In this document: piece after piece, positions 7,257-14,868 of the stretch
Position numbering within the stretch: the stretch's first letter is position 1
Layout of the letters: each line of letters starts with the position of its first letter
Source: a bacterium
Lineage (GTDB): Bacteria; Armatimonadota; Abditibacteriia; Abditibacteriales; Abditibacteriaceae
NCBI GenBank assembly: GCA_004172935.1
Contig: SDZD01000045.1
Span: forward strand, 1-52,893
Direction of reading: 5' to 3'
DNA length: 52,893 nucleotides
The notes under the pieces: model-generated
The model's database searches: none
The model's input: only the letters and a program-made list of their open reading frames with translations
Told to the model about the DNA's origin: nothing
Position numbers and translations under genes: made by a program

Positions 7257-8132
7257 GTGAAACGTATTGTTTTCGCTGTGGGCGCTTTGGCCCTTGCTGG
7301 ATGCGAGCAGACTCTGCCCCCGACTGCCGAAGGACTCAAACTCATCGCCGCGCGCACGGCTAAAGGCACCAAAAACACCAAGCTCGAAACCAAAACGCAG
7401 CCCTCGCCCCCACTCGCGGGCAACACCTCCATTTGGGACATCAAGGTCTACGATGTCGTGGATAAGTCCGAAGGCATTCGTAAAGAGTGGAAGTTCTTCA
7501 ACGACCTGCCCCAAAGCTCCACTGATAAAACGGCAACTGGGGTGCTGATGAATGCGTGGCTAATCTCCAAAGACCGTTCGGTATTTCTGCCGCAAAAACC
7601 AGCCTACAAGCAATACGGCTCCTTCCTTACCGACTGGTCGATTCCCCAATCTGGCCCATATACGCTATGGGTCGAATATCAACCTGTTGTCGCCAGAGAC
7701 GAACTGAGCTTCCAGGACATGAAAGACAAATCCAAGGCGCTCGAAATCGAACACGCCCACTGGGATGTTAATGTCGGCGGAACGGCCAAAGCCGAACGCC
7801 CCCTCACTCCATCGGCTCATGGCGGCGCCTACGGCGTATATAGCCTCAGTTCAGACGATTACTCCAAGAGCGAGAGTATGGATGTCGCCATCAATCCCGA
7901 AAAAGCCCTCGTTAACCAGAAAACGAAGTTCGCCACCACTATCAGTGGCGCGACTGGAACCGTTGCTGATGAGGCCATCACCGCCCTCTCACCCGATGGA
8001 AACACCCTGCTACACGGCGTGAGCGCCATGCCGCAACTAACCTTCGCCCAGAAAGGTATATGGCGCACATGGTTCACCTTCTCCATTGACGGCAAACCCT
8101 ACGCCTGCCCCCTCGACATTCAGGTGAATTGA
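7257..8132 (+). CDS. Lipoprotein of unknown function
   Basis: The GTG at 7257 begins MKRIVFAVGALALAGC, a short lipoprotein signal with the lipobox ALAGC. A TTG four codons earlier is possible but spoils the signal start. The mature 275 residues look like two beta-sandwich-type halves. One is around IPQSGPYTLWVEYQPV. The other is around AITALSPDGNTLLHG and KGIWRTWFTFSIDGKPYAC. This resembles bacterial YtkA-like extracellular domains, but I cannot name a family with confidence. It stands alone and ends with a strong terminator. Confidence 0.65.
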   Translation: MKRIVFAVGALALAGCEQTLPPTAEGLKLIAARTAKGTKNTKLETKTQPSPPLAGNTSIWDIKVYDVVDKSEGIRKEWKFFNDLPQSSTDKTATGVLMNAWLISKDRSVFLPQKPAYKQYGSFLTDWSIPQSGPYTLWVEYQPVVARDELSFQDMKDKSKALEIEHAHWDVNVGGTAKAERPLTPSAHGGAYGVYSLSSDDYSKSESMDVAINPEKALVNQKTKFATTISGATGTVADEAITALSPDGNTLLHGVSAMPQLTFAQKGIWRTWFTFSIDGKPYACPLDIQVN

Positions 8133-8140
8133 CCCTCAAA

Positions 8141-8187
8141 AACAACAAGAGGGAGGAGGGCAACATGCCCTCTTCCCTCTTGTTGTT
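8141..8187 (+). terminator. Terminator after the 7257-8132 lipoprotein
   Basis: Two 22-base arms (8141-8162 and 8166-8187; one G-T wobble) have a three-base loop. The right arm is T-rich (CTTGTTGTT). Confidence 0.85.
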
Positions 8188-8222
8188 CTGATTTATATCC
8201 GAGAGATTGCCGCACCATCGGT

Positions 8223-8281
8223 GAGTGGCCCCTCTCCACGCAGTGGGGAGGTCGGGTGCCCTTTGGGCGTGGGGCCAAACG
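8223..8281 (+). repeat. Dispersed intergenic repeat, copy 1
   Basis: This 59-base segment runs from GAGTGGCCCCTCTCCA through GGGGAGGTCGGGTGCCCTTT to GGGCGTGGGGCCAAACG. It is nearly identical to 13145-13203 in the same orientation. Short GC palindromes lie inside it. It sits just downstream of the minus-strand gene 8321-8689. Confidence 0.8.
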
Positions 8282-8320
8282 CCAGATTTCCCAACCTCGG
8301 TGAGTCCTGCCCTTTCTCTA

Positions 8321-8689
8321 CTACTGCTTCTTCAACTGCTTCTTTTTCTTGTTCATCAGGTGCAGATAGCGCGCGGGTTGAGCGCGGCGCATCGCTTCCA
8401 TACGCCTTACTTCTTCGGCACTCATCATTCGGTTCTTTAGCCCTTCATCCGTCTCGCCCAGCACACCGCGAAGAGTAGAAACAAGTTCGGCATTATTCTG
8501 AGCTAATGCCGCGTTGCGCTTAGCAACAGCTTGATCAAGTTGAGCACGCTGTGATGGTGTCAGGTTCGCATTGAATGCCGTAATCAGATGTTGACTCGAA
8601 ACGGCACCATACGAGTCGAGTATTGAAGCCCCTTCTTGGGCACAAACAGGTGTAGCAATGAGCGACACAAAAAGTAGAACGCTTTTCAT
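8321..8689 (-). CDS. Small secreted helical protein, paralogue of 8865-9290
   Basis: The 122-residue protein starts MKSVLLFVSLIATPVCAQ, a signal peptide with a probable AQ cleavage site. The mature part aligns with the neighbouring 8865-9290 product: SSQHLITAFNANLTPSQRAQ, LDQAVAKRNAAL, LRGVLGETDEGLKNR and ARYLHLMNKKKKQ. It is predicted to be helical and ends in a lysine-rich tail. I do not recognise the family. The gene is separated from its paralogue by a terminator and a 175-base gap, so it probably has its own promoter. Confidence 0.75.
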   Translation of the reverse strand: MKSVLLFVSLIATPVCAQEGASILDSYGAVSSQHLITAFNANLTPSQRAQLDQAVAKRNAALAQNNAELVSTLRGVLGETDEGLKNRMMSAEEVRRMEAMRRAQPARYLHLMNKKKKQLKKQ

Positions 8690-8815
8690 GTCGGCGAGTG
8701 TAGATGTCTCTTTTATGGGAAAAAACTCAGAATTGTGAATATGCGAAATTATTTCGACAAGATTTCAAATATTTCTAAAATGTTTCGTATCGCACGCTCA
8801 ACGAGACAAATAAAG

Positions 8816-8845
8816 AGAAGAGGCACACCAAAATGTGCCTCTTCT
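8816..8845 (-). terminator. Terminator after the 8865-9290 gene
   Basis: Perfect 12-base arms (8816-8827 and 8834-8845) have a six-base loop. Read on the minus strand they are followed by a T-rich stretch (TCTCTTTATTTG). This ends the pfkB-VOC-secreted-protein unit. Confidence 0.85.
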
Positions 8846-8864
8846 TCCGCCAATGAGTTATCGG

Positions 8865-9290
8865 TTACTGCGGTTTGCTCTCGCTCGGTGTCTCTTTCTG
8901 TTCTGCCTTCTTTTTGTTCTTCATCAGTTGCTGATAGCGCCCCGGCTGAAGGCGGCGCATTCGGTCCATCCGTTTGGCTTCGGCCTCATCGTCGATGCGG
9001 CGCGTTAATCCCTCATCGGTTTCACCCAGAATATCGCGCAGTGTCTCGCTCAAATTCTCGTTCGCTTTAGTAAGCGCCGCGTTGCGCTTCTCCAATGCCT
9101 GATCGAGTTTGGTGCGTTGTTGCGGGGTCAATTTCGCGTTTAAATCCTCCACCAACTCCTGACTCGAAATGAGGCCCCGTGTTGATAGGAACGAAGGCAC
9201 TCCCGTTTTAGACACGACCTGAGTCAGTTCCTGTGCGCCAACAACCACTGCTGGCACCGACAATAAAGCAAAGAGAAGAGCGCGTTTCAT
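8865..9290 (-). CDS. Small secreted helical protein, paralogue of 8321-8689
   Basis: The 141-residue product has the signal peptide MKRALLFALLSVPAVVVGAQ. It shares with the 8321-8689 product the order ISSQ-L, N-A-LTPQQR, LDQALEKRNAAL, LRDILGETDEGLTRR, EAKRMDRMRRLQPGRY and QLMKNKKK. The tail is charged (KAEQKETPSESKPQ). Its ATG overlaps the stop of the VOC gene (TAATG), so it is translationally coupled to a cytoplasmic metabolic gene, an unusual partner for a secreted protein. The function is unknown. Confidence 0.75.
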   Translation of the reverse strand: MKRALLFALLSVPAVVVGAQELTQVVSKTGVPSFLSTRGLISSQELVEDLNAKLTPQQRTKLDQALEKRNAALTKANENLSETLRDILGETDEGLTRRIDDEAEAKRMDRMRRLQPGRYQQLMKNKKKAEQKETPSESKPQ

Positions 9291-9745
9291 TACGAGGCAG
9301 TGTAAGCCGCCGCCTCGACCAAAACCCCATCGAAATCGTGAAAATAGACCAACCGTTTCGCCCCTAAATTCCCGACGCGAAACGGCACCTCCATCACATC
9401 ACCCACCGTCTTCAATCCAAGGTCGCGCACTTTTTGTAGCGTCTTCTCGATGTCCCCCACTTCAAACGCGATATGTCGCACGCCGAAAGTATTGGCCGCG
9501 CTGTTCGCTGCGATAATCTCTCCTGTCGGCGAGTCGTAGCAAATCAGCTCGATGCGCGCCCCACCTTCTGGAGCATTGAGGAACAGGCAACGCGCGCTCA
9601 CTCCCTCTAATCCACTGACGCGCTCAATCCATTCGCCTTGCAGCGTCGCCGAAAAACCGCGTTGCCAGCCGAAGACTTCCTCATAGAAGTGCGCGGCTCG
9701 CTCTAAATCGGCGACAACTAAATTGACGTGATCGAGCGCCGCCAT
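9290..9745 (-). CDS. VOC (glyoxalase/bleomycin-resistance) family protein
   Basis: This is a vicinal-oxygen-chelate fold protein, a metal-dependent lyase, isomerase or dioxygenase type. MAALDHVNLVVADLERAAHF gives the first metal His at residue 6. HFYEEVFGW is the typical helix. RIELICYDSP, VRHIAFEV and GVLVEAAAY contain the further expected His/Glu ligands. At 151 residues it is a two-module single domain of normal length. It starts directly after the pfkB stop (TAA then ATG) and overlaps the next gene's start by one base. The substrate cannot be read from the sequence; the kinase neighbour suggests a sugar-related compound. Confidence 0.85.
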   Translation of the reverse strand: MAALDHVNLVVADLERAAHFYEEVFGWQRGFSATLQGEWIERVSGLEGVSARCLFLNAPEGGARIELICYDSPTGEIIAANSAANTFGVRHIAFEVGDIEKTLQKVRDLGLKTVGDVMEVPFRVGNLGAKRLVYFHDFDGVLVEAAAYTAS

Positions 9746-10852
9746 TTACAGCTCCTCCAGAAATCCGGCCAGGTCCGTCTTCGATGGGCTTTTGGCGCTT
9801 CGCACATAGAAGCCGCTCGTCCCCACACCAATTTGAAGGCTCTGCGCCAGAGTCGCGCCCAACAGTTGCCCCAAACAGAAGCCCGCGTTGAAGTGGTCGC
9901 CCGCACCCGTCGAAATAAGCGGATTGGCGATCCACGGGCCGGGCACACTCGCCGCATCTTCGGCGCTGGCCGCTGCCGCAAAGCGGGTAGGGTGAACCAC
10001 AACGATGCCCACACCCAATCGCGCCCGAATCGCTGCCGCCAGTTGCGGCGCCGTTTCCAGCGTCAGAACCTCGCCCAGTGGAACCGATATATCCAGTGTC
10101 TGGCCTACCTGAACGGCCTCTTTCTCGTTCAATCCCAGAATCACATCATGGTGCTGCTGGAACTCGGCGATGGTTTCAAGTGCCTGCGCAATATCCTCGC
10201 GCGACCGTTTTTCAGGGTCGGCCAAATCAAAGAATATCGTTTTGCGCTTGCCATTATGCGGCAACTCCGAAAGAATCTCACGCCACAGCGCCGTCATGAA
10301 CGGCAGCATCGTCCAGTTGACGATACCGACAAAGCGCGCCTCGCTCCAGGCCGCCTCAAAGTTCACGCGCCCGACATTCGCGATGATGTTCTCCCAGGTC
10401 ACCTGAGCCACCGTCGCGTGTTTCCCCACGATTAGCTTTCCATCGTCGAACTCGTAAGCATCGGTGAACGCCGGGTCGCAAATCGGCATCAGGCGCGCGT
10501 TCGTCGCGAACTCGGTGAACACCTCATGCGGCGACAACAATCCGGTCATGCCGCAATAAGTGACGGCCAACCCGAAAGCGCTCAGCGCGTTCGCCATAAT
10601 CGGCCCGTTGCCGCCCAACTTGAACAAAGTCGGCACGATCTCAACATTGGTCGATTTACCTGCCGCTGCCGCGATGCGTTCACCAAAGGCTTGCAGCGTT
10701 GCGATGCGCGTATAGGTCGTGGCCGAGTGCCGTGTTTCCACAGCGTCGCAAATGGTATCGACAAAACCATCGAATCCCAGCAGAGCGGGCACGTCAGTTA
10801 AAGACGAGCGGAGTAGAGCGGCGCTTTCAAGCGCGAGCGTCGAATCGGACAT
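9746..10852 (-). CDS. PfkB-family carbohydrate/nucleoside kinase
   Basis: The protein is an ATP-dependent kinase of the ribokinase/PfkB family. FKLGGNGPIMANALSAFG near residue 85 is the glycine-rich substrate-binding region. ISTGAGDHFNAGFCLG near residue 330 is PfkB signature 2 with the catalytic Asp in GAGD. ILGLNEKEA is the usual mid-protein N-x-x-E metal site. The start at 10852 (MSDSTLALES) gives 368 residues; an in-frame ATG at 10879 would add nine. The gene heads a minus-strand unit with the VOC gene and a small secreted protein. The substrate is not evident. Confidence 0.87.
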   Translation of the reverse strand: MSDSTLALESAALLRSSLTDVPALLGFDGFVDTICDAVETRHSATTYTRIATLQAFGERIAAAAGKSTNVEIVPTLFKLGGNGPIMANALSAFGLAVTYCGMTGLLSPHEVFTEFATNARLMPICDPAFTDAYEFDDGKLIVGKHATVAQVTWENIIANVGRVNFEAAWSEARFVGIVNWTMLPFMTALWREILSELPHNGKRKTIFFDLADPEKRSREDIAQALETIAEFQQHHDVILGLNEKEAVQVGQTLDISVPLGEVLTLETAPQLAAAIRARLGVGIVVVHPTRFAAAASAEDAASVPGPWIANPLISTGAGDHFNAGFCLGQLLGATLAQSLQIGVGTSGFYVRSAKSPSKTDLAGFLEEL

Positions 10853-11026
10853 AAGGGCGCTTAAAGGATGCCACAGCAATCCAGAGTAAGAGAAGAGGGA
10901 ATTCCATAAACGCCAGATTGACGCACAAACAACCCGAAATTACGTTTCGTGAGGCCCGTGTCAAAGTGTGTTAGGCGTTTCACTTGCTACTGTTCCCATG
11001 CTGCTTTTTTGCCTCATACGACGAGG

Positions 11027-11032
11027 TATAAT
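11027..11032 (+). promoter_or_regulatory. Candidate -10 box of the DoxX gene
   Basis: A perfect TATAAT lies 21 bases before the DoxX ATG, in the gap between divergent genes. I see only a weak T-rich -35 region at the right distance. Confidence 0.45.
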
Positions 11033-11053
11033 ATTTGCAATTGAAAATAAATC

Positions 11054-11533
11054 ATGAACTGGTTTCGTAATCCTCGTTTTTATGCTGATGGCCTCCCCGG
11101 TGTGGGCCTTCTTATCTTGCGTTTGTGGATGGGCTATGCAATGGCTATGCATGGCTTGCCAAAAATGTCGAATCCTTTTGGTTGGATGGGACCAAATGTG
11201 CCGGGAGTCCTGCAAGGCCTAGCTGCTGCGGGCGAATTTTTCGGAGGTTTAGGATTGCTATTCGGGGCACTCACGCCTATCGCTGCATTTGGCGTCATGA
11301 GTGTGATGTTTGTGGCAACGCTTTCTTTCTTTACCAACGATGTTACACCCACATATTTCGTCAACATGGGGCCTAAAGTGCCAGGAGACAATGCTGAGGC
11401 ACCGTTCGTCTATTTCATCTTTGCACTCACTTTGTTCCTCACCGGCCCTGGCCTGTTGTCCATCGATGCATTCTTGGCCAAATACCTTCTCGGACGCAAA
11501 ACCACGCCTCCAGCAGTGACAAAAACAAGCTAA
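11054..11533 (+). CDS. DoxX-family membrane protein
   Basis: This is a small integral membrane protein of the DoxX/DoxD group, proposed in other bacteria to handle redox or thiol stress. The 159 residues hold four hydrophobic segments: LPGVGLLILRLWMGYAMAMH, AAAGEFFGGLGLLFGALTPI, FGVMSVMFVATLSFF and FVYFIFALTLFLTGPGLLSI. MGYAMAMHGLPKM and GEFFGGLGLLFG are the usual family motifs. It stands alone between the pfkB unit and ffh, with a TATAAT upstream and a terminator downstream. Confidence 0.88.
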   Translation: MNWFRNPRFYADGLPGVGLLILRLWMGYAMAMHGLPKMSNPFGWMGPNVPGVLQGLAAAGEFFGGLGLLFGALTPIAAFGVMSVMFVATLSFFTNDVTPTYFVNMGPKVPGDNAEAPFVYFIFALTLFLTGPGLLSIDAFLAKYLLGRKTTPPAVTKTS

Positions 11534-11550
11534 ATTTGCTTCTCTAAACG

Positions 11551-11577
11551 AGGGCGGGCCACTGGCTCGCCCTTTTC
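11551..11577 (+). terminator. Terminator after doxX
   Basis: Eleven-base arms (AGGGCGGGCCA and TGGCTCGCCCT, one G-T wobble) are followed by TTTT. Confidence 0.8.
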
Positions 11578-11636
11578 GTGTTTTTGACGGGCGGCGAGCG
11601 AACTCATGCGTCCGTTTACACTCGTCTTACTAAAAA

Positions 11637-12992
11637 ATGCTGTCCAGCCTTCAAGAAAAGATTTCCGGTGCCTTCGCCAAATTGCGTGGCAAGGGCCGCC
11701 TCACCGAAGCCGACGTCGATTTGGCGCTTCGCGAGGTTCGTCTCGCCCTCCTCGAAGCCGACGTTAACTTCAAAATTGTTAAAGAGTTTGTCGCCCGCGT
11801 TCGCGAAAAAGCTGTCGGTCGCGACGTATTGGAAAGTCTGTCGCCCGACCAGATGGTTGTCGGCATCGTGCGTGACGAGTTGCAAGAACTCCTCGGCGGC
11901 CAAACCCACCGCCTCAACTGGTCGAGTCGCCCACCAACCGTCATCATGCTCGCCGGTTTGCAGGGTACAGGTAAAACCACCACCGCTGGCAAACTCGCTG
12001 GACTCCTCAAGCGCGAAGGCAAAAAGCCGCTTCTCGTCGCTTGCGACGTTTACCGTCCCCAGGCAATCTTGCAGCTACAAACCGTTGGTAAGCAAGTCGG
12101 TGCTGCTGTCTACGAAGAAGGCAAAGGCAATCCCGTCCATATCGCGCAGCGCGGCGTCGCCTATGCGCGCGATCACGGCCACGATGTCGTCATCATCGAC
12201 ACGGCGGGGCGTCTGCACGTAGACGAAGCGATGATGAACGAGGCCAAGTCCATCGCCGAGGCCACCACCCCCGACGAAACCCTTCTCGCTCTCGACGCTA
12301 TGACCGGACAGGACGCCGTGCAAGCCGCCAGTGCCTTCAACGACATTCTGCCACTGACGGGCGTTATTCTGACCAAAATGGACGGCGACGCGCGTGGTGG
12401 CGCCATCCTCAGCGTCCGCTCCATTACAGGCGTTCCGGTCAAATACATCGGTGTTGGCGAAAAACTCGACGCCCTCGAAATCTTCCATCCTGACCGCATG
12501 GCGGGCCGTATTCTCGGCATGGGCGATGTTCTCTCGCTCATTGAGACAGCGCAGAAAAACTTCGATGTCAAAAGCGCCGAAGAAATGGAAAAGCGTATGC
12601 GCAAGGGCGTCTTCGACTTCGAGGATTTTCTGGCGCAGATGAAAGAAATGCGCAAAATGGGGCCGATGGAGAAAATCTTCGAGATGCTCCCCGGTATGCC
12701 AAAGATGCCACAAGGCCAAATGCCCGGCATGGACGACAAAGCCATGAAGCGCGTTGAGGCCATCGTGCTATCCATGACAGGCAAAGAGCGTCGCAACCCC
12801 GACCTCATCAACTCCAGTCGTAAAAAGCGCATCGCCGCAGGTTCAGGAACCAGTGTTCAGGAAGTCAACCGCCTCTTGAACCAGTTCCGCGACATGCAAA
12901 AGATGATGAAGCAACTGCAAGCCATGCAAACCGGAAAAATGAAACTGCCACGCGGTTTCAACCCCGCCAAAATGATGCGCGGACGCAAATAA
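11637..12992 (+). CDS. ffh: Signal recognition particle protein Ffh
   Basis: Ffh is the GTPase subunit of the signal recognition particle. It binds 4.5S RNA and signal peptides and docks with FtsY at the membrane. The N domain has RLTEADVDLALREVRLALLE. The G domain follows: GLQGTGKTTTAGKLA (107-121), DVYRPQA, DTAGRLHVDE, and TKMDGDARGGAILSV (the SRP GTPase TKxDG motif). The M domain is rich in methionine (KMGPMEKIFEMLPGMPKMPQ) and has the RNA-binding stretch INSSRKKRIAAGSGTSVQEV. The 451-residue length is standard. I did not find the SRP RNA gene in this window. Confidence 0.97.
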   Translation: MLSSLQEKISGAFAKLRGKGRLTEADVDLALREVRLALLEADVNFKIVKEFVARVREKAVGRDVLESLSPDQMVVGIVRDELQELLGGQTHRLNWSSRPPTVIMLAGLQGTGKTTTAGKLAGLLKREGKKPLLVACDVYRPQAILQLQTVGKQVGAAVYEEGKGNPVHIAQRGVAYARDHGHDVVIIDTAGRLHVDEAMMNEAKSIAEATTPDETLLALDAMTGQDAVQAASAFNDILPLTGVILTKMDGDARGGAILSVRSITGVPVKYIGVGEKLDALEIFHPDRMAGRILGMGDVLSLIETAQKNFDVKSAEEMEKRMRKGVFDFEDFLAQMKEMRKMGPMEKIFEMLPGMPKMPQGQMPGMDDKAMKRVEAIVLSMTGKERRNPDLINSSRKKRIAAGSGTSVQEVNRLLNQFRDMQKMMKQLQAMQTGKMKLPRGFNPAKMMRGRK

Positions 12993-13034
12993 CCGAGAAA
13001 TACCTCACGAGAGAGTACCGCGCCATCGCTCCTT

Positions 13035-13102
13035 CTCCCGCAACGCGCGGGTGCCCCCAGGGCGTGGGGGGCACGAAGTGCCGGGTGAGGGCCGCGTTGC
13101 GG
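13035..13102. repeat. Palindrome mosaic
   Basis: Nested inverted repeats are visible: GTGCCCCC with GGGGGCAC, GCAC-GAA-GTGC, and CCGCAACGCG with CGCGTTGCGG. The string resembles widespread palindromic intergenic elements of bacteria; I know of no function. Confidence 0.6.
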
Positions 13103-13144
13103 AAACCAACTTTTGCGAGAGAAAACCTTCCCCGCGAATTCCAT

Positions 13145-13203
13145 GAGTGGTCCCTCTCCATTTATGGGGAGGTCGGGTGCCCTTTGGGCGTGGGGCCAAA
13201 ACG
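13145..13203 (+). repeat. Dispersed intergenic repeat, copy 2
   Basis: This is nearly identical to 8223-8281, in the same orientation. The conserved core is GGGGAGGTCGGGTGCCCTTT followed by GGGCGTGGGGCCAAA. Confidence 0.8.
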
Positions 13204-13216
13204 AGTGGTACTAACT

Positions 13217-13291
13217 GGCGCTAGTCGTCGGCGAAGGCGGGGCGCCCAACATCGTCAGGGCCATTCTCGTTGGCTGCGGTTTTACACCGCC
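13217..13291 (+). repeat. Gene-proximal repeat (TCGGCGAAGGC...GGCTGCGGTTTTA), copy 1
   Basis: Its beginning (GGCGCTAG, TCGGCGAAGGC) and end (TTGGCTGCGGTTTTACACCGCC) match 28733-28787, while the centre differs. GGCGGTGTAAAACCG-type pairing within the end gives a short hairpin. Both copies lie upstream of a plus-strand gene. Confidence 0.7.
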
Positions 13292-13459
13292 TATATCTGC
13301 TAAAATCTTCATCTCTGGCCCCGCGTTGCGACATTTCGCCTTTGCGTGGGGAGCCAATGCTACCGATTCACCAAATCCCATTTATTGTGTCCTCTGACCT
13401 GCACGAACTCTATCCTGTTCGTGTCCCTTTCGCGCGTCTGTCCGCGCTTCAATCCCATA

Positions 13460-14266
13460 ATGAAACATTCTCATCGCAAGGAGGTGCGTGATACCTCGTT
13501 TGAAACCTCAATGCTGGTTCAGGATGCCCTGGCGCTCCGTAGCCGCGAATCCCGCGATACGCGGCGCCAATTCCTCATCGAAGGCGTGCGCGCCGTCAAC
13601 CTCGCGATGGAATTTGACGCCCTCGAAACCCTCTTCTTCTGTCCCGTTCCTGGCGAAGACGGCACCCGCTTTCTAGCTGCCGAAGCGAGGCAGCAGGGCA
13701 TTCGTTGCTTGCGTGTCGAAGAACCCGACATCCGTGCTATGGCGCAAACCGAAGACGCGCAAAACGTCATTGGCATCGCCCGTCAGCAGTGGAAAACTCC
13801 CGAAGATGCCTTCGCGCAAGAGGGGATATGGCTCGCCCTCGAACAAGTCCGCAACGATGGCAACCTCGGCTCTATGCTCCGCACCGCCGAAGCAGCGGGC
13901 GCACAGGGCATTATCGCCTGTGGCCCCGAAGTCGATTTCTGGGCGCCCAAATCCGTCCGAGCTGCTATGGGCGCGCTCTTCTCACAAACCCTCGTGCGTG
14001 CTTCGTGGAAAGACCTGCTGGCCTTCAAAACCGAGTCCAACGCCCGCTGGATAGGCACTTGCCTCGAAAACGCGCGCCCCTACGACTCGCTCAATTACGG
14101 CAAAAACTTCTGGCTCTGGATGGGCGACGAGCGCAAAGGACTCTCAGAACGCGCCCTCGAAGCCTGTGACGACCTAGCCTACATCCCCATGAGTGGCCGA
14201 GTCGATTCCCTCAACGTCGGCGTAGCCGCCGCCGTAGTCCTCTTCGGAGCAAGACTCCGCCGCTAA
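13460..14266 (+). CDS. SpoU/TrmH-family 2'-O-ribose RNA methyltransferase
   Basis: The enzyme transfers a methyl group from SAM to a ribose 2'-OH in rRNA or tRNA and has a trefoil-knot fold. The N-terminal substrate-binding part has RDTRRQFLIEGVRAV. The catalytic domain shows motif 1 VRNDGNLGSMLRTAEAAGA, motif 2 LWMGDERKGLSE and motif 3 IPMSGRVDSLNVGVAAAVVL. The ATG at 13460 gives 268 residues. Longer in-frame starts would read into the repeat region. The layout resembles 23S rRNA methyltransferases (RlmB/TsnR type); the exact nucleotide cannot be told from sequence. A long hairpin follows the stop. Confidence 0.88.
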   Translation: MKHSHRKEVRDTSFETSMLVQDALALRSRESRDTRRQFLIEGVRAVNLAMEFDALETLFFCPVPGEDGTRFLAAEARQQGIRCLRVEEPDIRAMAQTEDAQNVIGIARQQWKTPEDAFAQEGIWLALEQVRNDGNLGSMLRTAEAAGAQGIIACGPEVDFWAPKSVRAAMGALFSQTLVRASWKDLLAFKTESNARWIGTCLENARPYDSLNYGKNFWLWMGDERKGLSERALEACDDLAYIPMSGRVDSLNVGVAAAVVLFGARLRR

Positions 14267-14272
14267 AGCGAA

Positions 14273-14307
14273 GAGCTTAGTGGCTCAAAAAATGAGCCAC
14301 TAAGCTC
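14273..14307 (+). terminator. Perfect 15-bp hairpin after the methyltransferase
   Basis: The arms GAGCTTAGTGGCTCA and TGAGCCACTAAGCTC have a five-A loop. It lacks a T-run, so it may be a 3' mRNA-stabilising hairpin rather than a strong terminator. Confidence 0.6.
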
Positions 14308-14490
14308 CATCCAATGCGCTTTTACTCCAACTGCCAACACATTGCCGGACTGCACTCTTGCGGCCCACAACGCCGCACCGTGCCCCTCTCAGCCTGTGGG
14401 GGCGTCTAGCGTAGGTCTTTCAGGCAGGGCATCTATGGCCCCACTCCCTAGAGACTTTTCACGGCAAGACTCCGTCGCTAAAATTGCTTT

Positions 14491-14868
14491 ATGTCGCCCC
14501 TCACTTATGGTCATTGTGGCAACTGTTGGGAGTTCAATGCCTATGACCGAACGCGATGCCACCATTGCAATGAAGTTCTGGCATGGGCATTTTTGATTGA
14601 CCCGGCGCTCGAAGAGTCCAATGAGCGACCATCACTGTGGGCGCTGTTAACGGGCCGCCAAGAGATAGCGAAAGAAAAGCACAAAGTTCGCTGTCTCTAT
14701 TGCGATGGGCTTATCCCCTACGATACCAAAGTGTGCTTCCACTGCCGAAGGCTGATCGCCACTGGTTCCAAATGGGGAGCCGTGTGGTACGGCCCCACAT
14801 TCGATCCCGATGCCCCGACACTTCGCCAATTGGTTGACGCTTACATCGAGCGGCATCTGCCTGCATAA
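14491..14868 (+). CDS. Double zinc-ribbon protein, unknown function
   Basis: The 125-residue product has two CxxC...CxxC modules: CGNC with CHHC near residues 9-26, and CLYC with CFHC near residues 69-86. Each is a likely zinc ribbon of the type used for nucleic acid or protein binding. A 40-residue linker and a C-terminal helix (TLRQLVDAYIERHLPA) complete it. There is no signal peptide. A TAAAAT box at 14479-14484 ends only six bases before the ATG, which would suit a leaderless transcript. Its last 28 bases overlap the convergent methyltransferase gene. No named family is recognised. Confidence 0.7.
   Translation: MSPLTYGHCGNCWEFNAYDRTRCHHCNEVLAWAFLIDPALEESNERPSLWALLTGRQEIAKEKHKVRCLYCDGLIPYDTKVCFHCRRLIATGSKWGAVWYGPTFDPDAPTLRQLVDAYIERHLPA

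Larger units (their letters stand above)
12993..13459 (+). other. 467-base non-coding region packed with dispersed repeats
   Basis: No convincing gene lies here. From left to right it holds a mosaic of palindromes (13035-13102), a copy of the GAGTGG...GGGGCCAAA repeat (13145-13203), and a TCGGCGAAGGC...CTGCGGTTTTA repeat (13217-13291). A TATATCTGCTAAAAT stretch near 13292-13306 could be a promoter for the methyltransferase gene. Confidence 0.7.

Noticed and set aside
12075..12719. Open frame opposite ffh
   Set aside because: The ffh GTPase motifs are intact on the plus strand; the reverse frame has no family signature.
13346..13459. N-terminal extension of the SpoU methyltransferase
   Set aside because: The extra residues are Cys/Leu-rich, match no family start and lie just after repeat sequence.
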